Positions 8,993 to 18,001 of a DNA stretch of 63,487 nt are shown piece after piece; the stretch's first letter is position 1; each line of letters begins with the position of its first letter. The notes under the pieces are model-generated. The model was given only the letters and a program-made list of their open reading frames with translations. It ran no database searches and was not told the origin of the DNA. Location of the stretch: positions 1 through 63,487 of the forward strand of contig JAKLEM010000008.1 of the NCBI GenBank assembly GCA_022711655.1. The letters run 5' to 3'. Source of the DNA: Candidatus Auribacterota bacterium (GTDB lineage: Bacteria; Auribacterota; Ancaeobacteria; Ancaeobacterales; Ancaeobacteraceae). Both the position numbers and the translations under genes were made by a program.

Positions 8993-10366
8993 TTACCCAA
9001 CATCGTCGTATTTCCTCACCCGCAGTTCCACCCCGAGCTCGTCGGCGGCGATCCGTTTGCACGCCTCGACGTCGACCTCGGGGACCGCCACGACGGTCAC
9101 CGCCACGCGCGGGATAGCCTCCTTGCAGTCGCGCACGAAACGCTTCACTTCATCGTACGTGCCGACGCCGTACTGCGGCTGGCATATCCGGAAATATTTC
9201 TCTTTCGTGTCGGCGTTCAGGCTGATCGATATCGCGTCGACGAGCCCTTTCAGCTCTGGGGCGATCGTCCTGCGGTGGATCAGGTTGCCGTGGCCGTTGG
9301 TGTCGATCCTGACGGAAACACCTTTTGCCTTAACCGACGCCGCGATCTTTTTCACGACATCGAGGCGAAGAAGCGGTTCTCCGTAGCCGCAGAAGACGAC
9401 CTCCTTGTAGCGGGACGCGTCGCCGATAGCGGCGACGATCTCCTCGTACGACGGGTCGGCCAGCAGCCGCAGGTTGTGCCCCTTCACGTAATCGCTGTAA
9501 TAGCGCACGCAGAACCTACACGCGCTGGTGCAGGCGTTGGTGATGTTCAGGTAGAGCGAATCTCGGATCTGATAAGCGATCTTTCCGCTGCGGTCGTGCG
9601 CCCCGATCCCGAAGAGGTCCGTGACGTTGAACGTCGTGATCCGTCCGATATCGGCCGGCGATAAACCTTTGATACGCGCGACCTCGCCGGCGATCTGCGT
9701 CAGGTAGCCCGGCTCGTTGCGCTTGCCGCGGTACTGCTGCGGCGCCAGATAAGGACAGTCGGTCTCGACCATCATCTTTTCGATCGGCACTTCGCCGACT
9801 GTCCGGCGGAGCTCTCCGGCGCTCGGAAAGGTGATCTGCCCGGCGAACGAAACGTAAAAACCGCGGTCCAGCACCTGTCTCGCGAGTTCCGGCGTACCCG
9901 AGAAGCAGTGAAAAACCCCTCTCAGCGACCCTTTGGGATACCGGTCGATCGCACGCAGGATATCTTCGTCGGCGTCGCGGTTGTGGATGATCACGGGAAG
10001 CTTCGTCTCGACCGCTTTCGCGAGGAAAAGATGAAAGACGGCGATCTGCTTTTCGCGGGGCGCGGTGTCGCGGTAATAATCGAGGCCGATCTCGCCGATC
10101 GCGATCTTGTCCGCTGTATCGAACAGCGCCCAGAAGTTTTTCTCGTAATCGCCGGCGAAACGGTGCGCGTCGTTGGGATGGATGCCGAGCGCGGCGAAGA
10201 TCGTCCGGCGCCCCTTCACGATCTCGACCGCCTTGCCGGCGCTTTCCAGGTCGTACGAGGGAACGATGATCTGCGCGACCCCCGCGGCCGCCGCCCGCTC
10301 GATGACCTGCTCCCTGTCGCCGTCAAAGACCTGATCGGTCAGATGTGCGTGTGTGTCTATCAACAT
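8993..10366 (-). CDS. TatD-family hydrolase fused to a radical SAM domain
   Basis: Single uninterrupted 457-residue frame with two domains. Residues 1-255 are a complete TatD metal hydrolase: ligands H6 and H8 (DTHAH), E92 (GEIGLDYY), H128 (IIHNR), H153 (FHCFSG) and D203 (ETDCPYLAP). Residues 270-457 form a radical SAM domain with cluster cysteines C279, C283 and C286 (CTSACRFC) and a following G-E-P motif (CGYGEPLLR). TatD proteins are 3'-5' DNA exonucleases or metal-dependent hydrolases; TatD-associated radical SAM proteins are a known family without a settled substrate. metG lies upstream on the same strand, as is common for tatD. What the radical domain modifies is unknown. Confidence 0.93.
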   Translation of the reverse strand: MLIDTHAHLTDQVFDGDREQVIERAAAAGVAQIIVPSYDLESAGKAVEIVKGRRTIFAALGIHPNDAHRFAGDYEKNFWALFDTADKIAIGEIGLDYYRDTAPREKQIAVFHLFLAKAVETKLPVIIHNRDADEDILRAIDRYPKGSLRGVFHCFSGTPELARQVLDRGFYVSFAGQITFPSAGELRRTVGEVPIEKMMVETDCPYLAPQQYRGKRNEPGYLTQIAGEVARIKGLSPADIGRITTFNVTDLFGIGAHDRSGKIAYQIRDSLYLNITNACTSACRFCVRYYSDYVKGHNLRLLADPSYEEIVAAIGDASRYKEVVFCGYGEPLLRLDVVKKIAASVKAKGVSVRIDTNGHGNLIHRRTIAPELKGLVDAISISLNADTKEKYFRICQPQYGVGTYDEVKRFVRDCKEAIPRVAVTVVAVPEVDVEACKRIAADELGVELRVRKYDDVG

Positions 10367-10424
10367 TATTCGTTATCTCATTAATAAGCGATCTTTACTG
10401 CGGGTGACCGGCAGCTATCCCCTG

Positions 10425-11966
10425 CTATTTCTTTTCCGTCTTCGGGAACAGCACCGCGAGCTCGCCGATCGGCGCGCCGCCGGCGAGGACGCCCCACGTC
10501 ATCGCCTTGGCAAAGTCAAAACCCTTCTCGACAGGCGGCAATCCGAGCTGGGCGATGATCTCGGCGCATTTGCCCGGCATCACCGGCGTCAGCAGGATCC
10601 CGGCAATGCGTATCGCCTCGCACAGGTTGTAGAGGACGGCGTCGAGCCGCTCATCTTTCTTCTCTTTCGCCAGCGTCCAGGGGGCGTTGACCTCGACATA
10701 CCTGTTGGCCAGCTGGATCACGCTCCACGCCTTGACCAGCAGGCCGGTAAAATCGAGCTCGTCGACGTACCCGCCGACAGCCCCCATGAGGTCGCGGGCC
10801 GCGCCGGCCAGTTCGGCGTCGCTTTCATGCGAGCCGCCCTGAGCGGAAGGCTTCGGGATGACCCCGCCGCGGTAGCGCTTCACCATCGACAGCGTCCGCG
10901 AGACGAGGTTGCCGAGGTCGTTCGCGAGGTCGGCGTTGTAACGCATCTCGAAATTTTCCCAGGTGAAATCGCCGTCGCGGTCGAACGGGATCTCGCGCAT
11001 CAGGTAATACCTGAGCGCGTCGGCCCCGTATTTTGACGCCGCCTCGACCGGGTCGACCGAGCGCCCCTCCGTCTTGCTCATCTTGCCGCCGCCGACGTAG
11101 ACGAAACCGTGGCCGAATACGCCGCGGGGCGGCTGGAGGCCGGCCGCCATCAGCATCGCCGGCCAGATCATACAGTGAAAACGGGTGATGTCCTTGCCCA
11201 CGATGTGGACGTCCGCCGGCCAGTACTGTTCGAACCGCGCAAGGTCGTGAGGAAAACCAGCCCCCGTGACGTAGTTGATCAGCGCGTCGAACCATACGTA
11301 GACGACCTGCTTTTCGTCGACCGGCACCGGTATCCCCCAGCCGACCGACGAGCGCGACACGCTGATGTCCTCGAGGCCGCCCTTGATGACGTTGACGATC
11401 TCGTTGCGCCTGATCGCGGGACGGATAAAGTCCGGGTTCGCCTCGATGTGGTCGAGAAGCCGCCCCTGATATTTGGAGAGGGCGAAGAAATAGTTATTCT
11501 CCGTCACCCATTCCGGCTTGCGCTTGTGTACCGGGCAGAGGCCGTCCTCGAGGTCCTTGTCCTTCATGAACGCCTCGCAGGAGACGCAGTACCAGCCTTT
11601 ATACTCGCTCTTATAGATGTCGCCCCGGTCGTAGATGCGCTTGAAGATCTCCTGCACGGTGCGGATGTGGCGCGGCTCGGTGGTGCGGATGAAATCGTCG
11701 AACGAGAGGTCGAGCCGGCGCCATGTCTGCAGGAACCGTTCGCTCATCTGGTCGCAAAAGGCCTGCGGCGCGAGGTTCTGCGCGCGCGCCTGCTTCTCGA
11801 CGTTGAGGCTGTGCTCGTCGGTCCCCATCAGGAAGAAGGTCTCGTACCCCATCAGCCGCCGGTAGCGCGCGAGCACGTCGGCTCCGACCTTCTCGTAGGC
11901 GGTACCGAGGTGCGGCGTGCTGTTGACGTAATCGATCGCGGTGGTAACATAGAACCGCTTCGCCAT
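10425..11966 (-). CDS. metG: Methionyl-tRNA synthetase
   Basis: Class I synthetase of 513 residues that charges tRNA-Met. The HIGH-like motif is in NSTPHLGTAYEKV (about 15-27), and a single zinc knuckle of CxxC...CxxH type appears near residues 129-147. The KMSKS loop appears as KMSKTEG around residue 299. It lacks the C-terminal EMAP-II-like dimerisation domain, as in shorter bacterial MetRS. It starts one base after the ricT stop codon, so the two are almost certainly cotranscribed. The metG-tatD order is the common bacterial arrangement. Confidence 0.97.
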   Translation of the reverse strand: MAKRFYVTTAIDYVNSTPHLGTAYEKVGADVLARYRRLMGYETFFLMGTDEHSLNVEKQARAQNLAPQAFCDQMSERFLQTWRRLDLSFDDFIRTTEPRHIRTVQEIFKRIYDRGDIYKSEYKGWYCVSCEAFMKDKDLEDGLCPVHKRKPEWVTENNYFFALSKYQGRLLDHIEANPDFIRPAIRRNEIVNVIKGGLEDISVSRSSVGWGIPVPVDEKQVVYVWFDALINYVTGAGFPHDLARFEQYWPADVHIVGKDITRFHCMIWPAMLMAAGLQPPRGVFGHGFVYVGGGKMSKTEGRSVDPVEAASKYGADALRYYLMREIPFDRDGDFTWENFEMRYNADLANDLGNLVSRTLSMVKRYRGGVIPKPSAQGGSHESDAELAGAARDLMGAVGGYVDELDFTGLLVKAWSVIQLANRYVEVNAPWTLAKEKKDERLDAVLYNLCEAIRIAGILLTPVMPGKCAEIIAQLGLPPVEKGFDFAKAMTWGVLAGGAPIGELAVLFPKTEKK

Positions 11967-11967
11967 G

Positions 11968-12876
11968 TCACGCCCCGCCCTTCTTCTGCTGCTGCCGTTG
12001 CTGCTGTTGAGGAGGAGGCGGCGGGGATGAAGGCGCCTGCTGGTCTTTTCCCTGCGGTTTCTGGGATGCTGCGTCCCTCTTCAATACCGTGATCTCCGAG
12101 ACGGGCAGCTCCATGTAGCGGTCTCCCTCGAGCTCGACGATCACCGTCTGCTTGATGATATTGAGGTCGGTCACCTTGCCGTCTCCGGTCTTTGTCCGCA
12201 CCATCGTTCCCTCGCGGGGCAGGTTCTTCTCGAGCGTCTTGTAGGTCTTGTACTCGTACTTCAGGCAGCAGAGCAGCCTGCCGCACAACCCTGAGATCTT
12301 GTTCGGGTTCAGCGACAGCCGCTGGACCTTCGCCATCTTGATGTTGACCGGCTCGAAATCCTTGAGGAATTTGGCGCAGCAGAGCTCGCGTCCGCAGCAG
12401 CCGACGCCGCCCAGTATCTTCGCCTCGTCGCGCACGCCGATCTGGCGCATCTCGATACGCGCCCGAAAAGCGACAGCGAGCTCCTTGACGAGCTCCCGAA
12501 AATCGATGCGCCCTTCCGCCGTGAAATAGAATATCAGCTTGCTGTGGTCGAAGGTGTACTCCACGTCGACCAGCTTCATCGGCAGCCGGTGCTGTTCGAC
12601 CTTCTGCGCGCAGGTCTGGTAGGCCGCCTTCGCCTGCTCCTTGTTGTCCTTGAGCTTCTTCTCATCGTCGGCCGACATCGTCCGGACGATGCTGTGCACC
12701 GGCTTTTCGACGTTCTCGTCGAGCACCGTCTCCGGCTCGCCGATCACCTGCCCGTAATCCATGCCGCGCTCCGATTCGATGATCACATAGTCGCCGACCG
12801 ACGGCGGCTGATCGCCGATCTTGCAGTAATGGATGCGCCCCTCTTCGCGCATCCGCACCTGTACGAATTTATCCAT
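11968..12876 (-). CDS. ricT: PSP1-domain regulatory protein RicT (YaaT-like)
   Basis: A 302-residue PSP1 family protein. The conserved cysteine clusters CCGRELCCAKFL (about 160-171) and GLCGRLLCCLKYE (about 196-208) are the hallmark of RicT, which in Bacillus binds iron-sulphur with RicA and RicF and affects mRNA maturation and development. RicA and RicF are not in the window. The last 40 residues are a low-complexity Pro/Gln tail of uncertain role. AGGAG lies 5 bases before the ATG. The holB-ricT-metG-tatD gene order resembles the Bacillus locus around yaaT. Confidence 0.93.
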   Translation of the reverse strand: MDKFVQVRMREEGRIHYCKIGDQPPSVGDYVIIESERGMDYGQVIGEPETVLDENVEKPVHSIVRTMSADDEKKLKDNKEQAKAAYQTCAQKVEQHRLPMKLVDVEYTFDHSKLIFYFTAEGRIDFRELVKELAVAFRARIEMRQIGVRDEAKILGGVGCCGRELCCAKFLKDFEPVNIKMAKVQRLSLNPNKISGLCGRLLCCLKYEYKTYKTLEKNLPREGTMVRTKTGDGKVTDLNIIKQTVIVELEGDRYMELPVSEITVLKRDAASQKPQGKDQQAPSSPPPPPQQQQRQQQKKGGA

Positions 12877-12901
12877 AAATACTCCTGTTGTATGCCACTT
12901 T

Positions 12902-12979
12902 TGTCATCCTGAGCGAAGCGAAGGATCTCACAAACAAAACGACTAAGCTGTAAGATTCTTCGCTGCGCTCAGAATGACA
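12902..12979. repeat. Dispersed palindromic repeat, family 1, copy 2
   Basis: About 78 bp, arms of about 29 bp with TCATCCTGAGCGAAGCGAAG on the left and the near-complement on the right. It fills the spacer between the holB stop codon and the ricT ribosome-binding site. Confidence 0.9.
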
Positions 12980-12982
12980 TTG

Positions 12983-14062
12983 TTACGCCGCTTTTCCCAG
13001 CTTCAGGAAAAGCACTTCAAGCGCCAGCTTGAGGTTTGCGTTGCCCGCGACCGCGCGCCTGATCGAGGCGATAAGGTCGATAGACTCCTCGATCCCCCGC
13101 CGGGTATGGGCCGCGCTCATGGCCTTGATGATATCAGCCTTGTCGTAATTAATAAACAGCGAATCGTCCCCCGCCGCCTTATGGACCAGCATGTCGCGGT
13201 AGAACAGGTAGACGCACTGCAGCGTCTCGTAGAGCTCCTCTTTATATCGCCCCTCTAGGTACGCCTCTTCGGCGTCGCCGATGTCGGAGCCCTGCTCCTT
13301 CATCCCTGCCTCGTCCGCCTTGCGCGCATCTTTGAGATCGGCGATCAGCGCCTCGACCATCGGCACGACGGCGGAAACGGTCGCGCACCCCCCGCCCGCG
13401 AGCGCGCCTATGATCGAATCCCTGCGGCGGAAATAGTCCCCCTTCAGGAGCAGGTCGAGCCGGCCGATGCGGCCGCCGGACATCGCCGCGTAAAGCCCCG
13501 CCTCGCGGTCCGGGAGCGAGTACCGGCTCCGGGCGATCTCTTCCATCGTCTTCGCCGGAAGCGGCTGGAACTCGACCGTCTGGCAGCGGGACCTGATCGT
13601 CGGCAGCAGCGCGTCCTTGTGCGAGGTCGTAAGAATGAACACGGTATCGGCAGGCGGCTCCTCGAGCGTCTTCAGGAGGGCGTTGCCGGACGCGGGGTTG
13701 AGCGTCTCCGCCTCTGCGAGGACGAACACCTTGCGCCTTCCCTCGTACGGCTTCATGCCGGCGTTCCTGATCAGCTCCCGCACCGACTCGATCTTGATCG
13801 AGCGCGACGCGCCGGCGGGGCCGCACCATTTCACGTCGGGATGCGACGAGGCGTCGGCCTTGCGGCAGCTCTCGCACTCGCCGCAGCCGTCCGGATCGTT
13901 TTTCAGGCAGTTGAGTGCCTTCGCGAACTGCGCCGCGACCGTCTTCTTGCCGATGCCCGTCGGACCGGAGAAAAGGTAGGCGTTGCCGACGCGGCCGCTC
14001 GAAACGGCGTTCTTCAACTGCGCGACGATGGTTTTATGTCCGATAACGTCCTTGAAAGACAT
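12983..14062 (-). CDS. holB: DNA polymerase III delta-prime subunit
   Basis: A 359-residue clamp-loader AAA+ protein. It has Walker A SGPTGIGKKT (about 33-42), a zinc module of four cysteines (CGECESCRKAD region, about 50-66), the LEEPPADTVFILTT sensor region and an SRC motif (arginine finger equivalent). A real lysine in the P-loop leaves gamma/DnaX-like ATP binding possible, but the length and the partner-type C-terminal domain fit delta prime. It lies directly downstream of tmk, a very common pairing. No strong Shine-Dalgarno precedes the ATG. Confidence 0.93.
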   Translation of the reverse strand: MSFKDVIGHKTIVAQLKNAVSSGRVGNAYLFSGPTGIGKKTVAAQFAKALNCLKNDPDGCGECESCRKADASSHPDVKWCGPAGASRSIKIESVRELIRNAGMKPYEGRRKVFVLAEAETLNPASGNALLKTLEEPPADTVFILTTSHKDALLPTIRSRCQTVEFQPLPAKTMEEIARSRYSLPDREAGLYAAMSGGRIGRLDLLLKGDYFRRRDSIIGALAGGGCATVSAVVPMVEALIADLKDARKADEAGMKEQGSDIGDAEEAYLEGRYKEELYETLQCVYLFYRDMLVHKAAGDDSLFINYDKADIIKAMSAAHTRRGIEESIDLIASIRRAVAGNANLKLALEVLFLKLGKAA

Positions 14063-14090
14063 CTTGCACCAACAGATTATGTTCCGAATC

Positions 14091-14169
14091 TAATGACCAA
14101 TTCTCCAATGGCCGACAAGGAATTATTATACATACCTTGTTGGGATTTGGTGATTGGACATTGGTCAAT
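14091..14169. repeat. Dispersed palindromic repeat, family 2, copy 1
   Basis: Near-palindrome of about 80 bp opening TAATGACCAATTCTCCAATG and closing with GATTGGACATTGGTCA, with a core ACAAGG...ACCTTGT stem. It lies between tmk and holB. Related copies lie at 18493-18582, 19274-19361 and 30456-30542. It is unrelated in sequence to family 1. Confidence 0.88.
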
Positions 14170-14172
14170 CAT

Positions 14173-14832
14173 TTATGCTATGATGTTCCGGCGTTTCAGC
14201 AGCGCATGCACGTCGCCGCACACCGATCTCTGCAGGTCCTTTATCGGCAGGGCGCCGTTCATGAGCCTGCAGCGGCGCGGCTCCTTCTTCGCCAGCTGGA
14301 GGAAGCCGCTGCGGATCCGGTCGTGGAACTTTGCCTCCGCGCTTTCGATCCGGTCAAGCGACCCTTTGGGCGCGAACTCCTTCTCCGTCGCGGCGGCGCG
14401 CTTGAGCCCGGTCGCCGTGTCGATATCGAAAATAAAGGTCATGTCGGGTACGATCTTCTGCGTCGCCGTCAGGTTCGCCTTCTTAATGAAGACTGGGTCG
14501 ATCCCGCGCCCGAACCCCTGGTAGACCAGCGTCGAGTCGGCGAACCGGTCGCAGATGACGATCCCGCCGTCATCGAGATGCGGCTTGATGACGGTGCTGA
14601 CGTGCTGTGCCCGGTCGGCCAGGTAGAGGAAGAGCTCGGCTTCCTGGGTGATCCCGTCGTATTCCTTATGGAGGACAAGCTCCCTGATCTTCTTGCCGAC
14701 CATCGTGCCGCCCGGCTCGCGCGTGATGAACACCGTGTAGCCGCGCTCGCGGAGATGGTCAAACAGCAGCTGCGCCTGTGTCGACTTGCCGCACCCCTCG
14801 ACCCCTTCGAATGTGATAAACAGACCTTTCAT
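14173..14832 (-). CDS. tmk: Thymidylate kinase
   Basis: A 219-residue dTMP kinase that makes dTDP for DNA synthesis. The P-loop is GVEGCGKST (about 10-18), followed by the REPGGT substrate motif near 38-43, the LYLADRAQH block around residue 89 and the DRFADSTLVYQG region. Length is typical. GGGAG lies 4 bases before the ATG. It precedes holB on the same strand, with a family 2 repeat between them. Confidence 0.96.
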   Translation of the reverse strand: MKGLFITFEGVEGCGKSTQAQLLFDHLRERGYTVFITREPGGTMVGKKIRELVLHKEYDGITQEAELFLYLADRAQHVSTVIKPHLDDGGIVICDRFADSTLVYQGFGRGIDPVFIKKANLTATQKIVPDMTFIFDIDTATGLKRAAATEKEFAPKGSLDRIESAEAKFHDRIRSGFLQLAKKEPRRCRLMNGALPIKDLQRSVCGDVHALLKRRNIIA

Positions 14833-14861
14833 AGTTCTCCCGTACTGCTTTGTGGAAAATT

Positions 14862-15015
14862 GGCAACCCGGTGATCATCCGCGTCAGCACCGCGGGATTT
14901 TCCCCGGCGAGGAAAATCCCGCTTAGCGCCGCTGCTCGCTCGTCCCTCGCTGCGCTCGGGACCCCATGCCCGCTCGCACCGGCAATATGCTGACACGGAC
15001 AATCACCGGATTGCC
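14862..15015 (-). repeat. Nested inverted-repeat element X
   Basis: 28-bp outer arms at 14862-14889 and 14988-15015 enclose an inner perfect 12-bp hairpin (GCGGGATTTTCC, 7-nt loop, complement; about 14892-14922) and a GTCCCTC...GGACC module. The arms differ at four positions. All four become G-U pairs in minus-strand RNA and A-C mismatches in plus-strand RNA, so the structure seems maintained in the minus transcript, the sense of cysS and tmk. Element Y at 37111-37266 has the same nested design in the opposite orientation. Confidence 0.8.
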
Positions 15016-15045
15016 GAACAACATATTGCCTTTTATTACATATGT

Positions 15046-16518
15046 TTACTGTTTGATGTACGACGTCCCGTCCTTTTCGTCCCGCAGCACGATCTTTCTG
15101 CGCTGCAGCTCGTCGCGGATCCTGTCGGCGGTCTTCCATTCCTTGGCCTTGCGCGCGCCGTTGCGCATCTTGATAAGAGCGACGATGTCGTCGTGCGCCA
15201 GCTCCGCTTTTGCGGCGATCGCATCGAGCCCGTCGGCGGAAGCGCTCTCCCCCGCCGGGACCTTCTCGATATGAAGTCCGCCGGCCCTGATCCCCAGGAC
15301 GCCGAGGATCGTCTGCATGTCCCGCAGCCCCTGCCGGAGGTGCGCGGCGTCGGTAGCTTTGATCATCGAGACATTCAGGTCGCTCATCAGCTGGAATACC
15401 GCGGCAAGCGCCCTTGCCGTGTTGAAATCGTCGTCCATAGCCGCCTCGAACTCGGCGATCGCCGCGCTCTTTTGCGCCGCCGGCGCGGCCGCAGGCTCGG
15501 CGGGAACTGCAGCGATCCGCTCCTGCACGACGCCGATGCAGTTCTCGATCCGCTCGATGTTCTTCTGCGCCTCGCGGAGCTCCTCGTCGCAGAAATCGAT
15601 CGGGCTGCGGTAGTGCTTCGAAAGCAGGAATATGCGGACCACGGGGCCGCGATACTGCTTGAGGATGTCCTTCATCGCGAAGAAATTACCCAGCGACTTC
15701 GACATCTTCTCCTTGTTCACCGTCACGAAGCCGTTGTGCATCCAGTATTTCACGAACTGTTTGCCGGAATAGCACTCGGACTGCGCGATCTCGTTCTCGT
15801 GGTGAGGGAAGACAAGGTCCTGCCCTCCGCCGTGGATGTCGAACTGCTCGCCGAGGTATTTCGACGACATCGCGGAACACTCGATGTGCCAGCCGGGCCT
15901 GCCTGCCCCCCAGGGCGACGGCCACGACGGCTCCCCTTCTTTCGCCTTTTTCCAGAGGGCGAAATCCATCGGGGAGCGCTTGCGGTCGTCGACGTCGACG
16001 CGCGCCCCCGCGAGAAGGTCGTCCAGGTGCCGCTTCGAGAGCTTGCCGTACTGCGGGCACTTCGCGACGGCGAAATAAACGTCGCCGCCGAGCTCGTACG
16101 CGAACCCTTTCGCGACGAGCCCTTCGACGATCCGGATGATCTCGCCGATGTGGTCGGTCGCGCGCGGCTCGACGTCCGGCTCGCCGACGCCCAGCTCGCG
16201 CATGTGCAGCTTGAACGATTCGAAATATTTCGCGGTTATCTCGCGCGTCGCGGCGACAAGGTCGGTCTGCCCGAGCGAGCGCGCCTTCTCGATGATCTTG
16301 TCGTCGACGTCGGTCACGTTTCGGACGTAGGTGACGGCGTATCCTTTATACTCGAGGTAGCGCTTGACGACGTCGAACGCGACATAGACCCGCGCATGGC
16401 CCAGGTGGCACTCGTCGTAGACGGTGACGCCGCACACGTACATCCCGACGCGCCCGGGACGCAGCGGCTGGAACGGTTCTTTGTCGCGCGCGATCGTGTT
16501 GTAGACTTTCAGGCTCAT
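15046..16518 (-). CDS. cysS: Cysteinyl-tRNA synthetase
   Basis: Class I synthetase of 490 residues. CGVTVYDECHLGHAR carries the zinc cysteine and the HIGH-like motif near residues 28-42. Further zinc ligands are in WHIECSAMS and HHENEIAQSE, and KMSKSLGN follows. The ATG at 16516-16518 overlaps the gltX stop codon as ATGA, so cysS is translationally coupled to gltX. The longer upstream frame lies inside gltX and is rejected. It ends before a nested inverted-repeat element. Confidence 0.97.
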   Translation of the reverse strand: MSLKVYNTIARDKEPFQPLRPGRVGMYVCGVTVYDECHLGHARVYVAFDVVKRYLEYKGYAVTYVRNVTDVDDKIIEKARSLGQTDLVAATREITAKYFESFKLHMRELGVGEPDVEPRATDHIGEIIRIVEGLVAKGFAYELGGDVYFAVAKCPQYGKLSKRHLDDLLAGARVDVDDRKRSPMDFALWKKAKEGEPSWPSPWGAGRPGWHIECSAMSSKYLGEQFDIHGGGQDLVFPHHENEIAQSECYSGKQFVKYWMHNGFVTVNKEKMSKSLGNFFAMKDILKQYRGPVVRIFLLSKHYRSPIDFCDEELREAQKNIERIENCIGVVQERIAAVPAEPAAAPAAQKSAAIAEFEAAMDDDFNTARALAAVFQLMSDLNVSMIKATDAAHLRQGLRDMQTILGVLGIRAGGLHIEKVPAGESASADGLDAIAAKAELAHDDIVALIKMRNGARKAKEWKTADRIRDELQRRKIVLRDEKDGTSYIKQ

Positions 16519-17981
16519 ATCTTCTCCGTTATCTTTAAGATGGCATCGCGCACGCGGGCGATACACCGCTCCTTGCCGAGCACCGGAATAACGTCGAGCA
16601 GTTCCGGCCCGTGCTCCTGCCCGGTGATCGCGATACGGATAGGCCGGTACAACGCCTTCCCTTTCAGGCCCGACGCCTTGGCCAGATCGCCGAAGAACTT
16701 CTTCCAGTCAACGTCCCTGATGTCCGCCACCTTTTCGAGATCGACGGCCAGCAGCTGCAGGAGCTGCGCCGCGCCCGAGATGCTCGCGAGGTCGCCGGCG
16801 CTCGCCGCCGCAGTCTCCGCGAGGAGCGGCCGCGCATGCTCAGCGACATCAGCCATGCATGCCAGGTAGGGCCGCACCAGCTTCACGACCGAGCGCACGC
16901 GCTCCATCTCCTCTTCGGTCAGCTCCCCTTCGATAAGGCCCGCCTCTCTCAGGTACGGCAGCGCCAGCAAGGCGATGCGCCCGAGGTCTTCGTTCCTGAT
17001 ATAGTTCTCGCTCACCCATTTGAGCTTGGCGTAATCGAACGTCGACGCCGATCGGTTGACCTTCTCCAGCGAGAACTGCGCCACCAGCTCGTCCATCGAC
17101 AGGATCTCCTTGTCGCCTTCCGGCGCCCAGCCGAGGAGCGCGAGATAGTTGTTGAGCGCCTCGGGGAGATAGCCGAGCTTGCGAAACTCGCTCACCGACG
17201 CCGCCCCGTGCCGCTTGGAAAGGCGCTCGCCGTCCGGGCCGAGGATCATCGGCAGATGGGCGAACCGCGGCGGCGTGAACCCGAGCGACTCGAAAAGCAA
17301 TATGTGCCGCGGCGTGTTGGAAAGGTGGTCTTCGCCTCGTATCACATGCGTGATCTCCATCAGCGTATCGTCGACCGAAACGGCAAAATGGAACGTGGGG
17401 ACGCCGTCGGACTTCATGATCACGAAATCGCCCAGCTGCCTGGTGTCGAACTCGACCTTCCCCCTGATGACATCGTCCACGACGATCGTGCGCTCGGGGA
17501 CCTTGAAGCGCCAGCTCGGCTTCACCCCCTGCGCGGCCTTCTGCGCGATCTCCTTTTGCGTCAGGGCGCGGCAGCGGTTATCGTATCGCGGCGCCGTCCC
17601 TTTCTCCATCGCCGCCTTGCGGCGCGCCTCGAGCTCGTCCGGCTGACAGAAACAGGGGTACGCGAGACCTTTGCCCTTGAGCTCGTCGAGATACTTGTCG
17701 TAGATCTTCTGGCGGAGCGACTGCTTGTACGGCCCGCGGTCGCCGCCGATGTCCGGCCCTTCGTTCCACGCCAGCTTCAGCCATGCAAGGTCGGAAAGGA
17801 TCCCTTCGGCATACTCGTCCGTCGACCGGGCGAGGTCGGTGTCCTCGATGCGCAGGATGAAGGTCCCGCCCATCTTGCGCGCGAACAGCCAATTGAACAG
17901 CGCCGTCCGCGCGTTGCCGATGTGCAGGTAGCCGGTCGGCGAGGGAGCGAAGCGTACTCTCACTTGTGCGTTCTGCGTCAT
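16515..17981 (-). CDS. gltX: Glutamyl-tRNA synthetase
   Basis: A 488-residue class I GluRS. The N-terminus is RVRFAPSPTGYLHIGNARTA with the HIGH motif. RIEDTDLARS follows, then zinc-site cysteines around CFCQPDELEARR, and the KMSKS equivalent RLSKRHG. The C-terminal alpha-helical anticodon-binding domain is complete. Whether it is discriminating (Glu only) or also charges tRNA-Gln cannot be seen; no gatCAB or glnS is in the window. GGAG lies 5 bases before the ATG chosen; an upstream in-frame ATG adds eight non-conserved residues. It follows ispF by 20 bp. Confidence 0.97.
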   Translation of the reverse strand: MTQNAQVRVRFAPSPTGYLHIGNARTALFNWLFARKMGGTFILRIEDTDLARSTDEYAEGILSDLAWLKLAWNEGPDIGGDRGPYKQSLRQKIYDKYLDELKGKGLAYPCFCQPDELEARRKAAMEKGTAPRYDNRCRALTQKEIAQKAAQGVKPSWRFKVPERTIVVDDVIRGKVEFDTRQLGDFVIMKSDGVPTFHFAVSVDDTLMEITHVIRGEDHLSNTPRHILLFESLGFTPPRFAHLPMILGPDGERLSKRHGAASVSEFRKLGYLPEALNNYLALLGWAPEGDKEILSMDELVAQFSLEKVNRSASTFDYAKLKWVSENYIRNEDLGRIALLALPYLREAGLIEGELTEEEMERVRSVVKLVRPYLACMADVAEHARPLLAETAAASAGDLASISGAAQLLQLLAVDLEKVADIRDVDWKKFFGDLAKASGLKGKALYRPIRIAITGQEHGPELLDVIPVLGKERCIARVRDAILKITEKI

Positions 17982-18001
17982 GTCAACTCCGTTGCGCCGG
18001 T

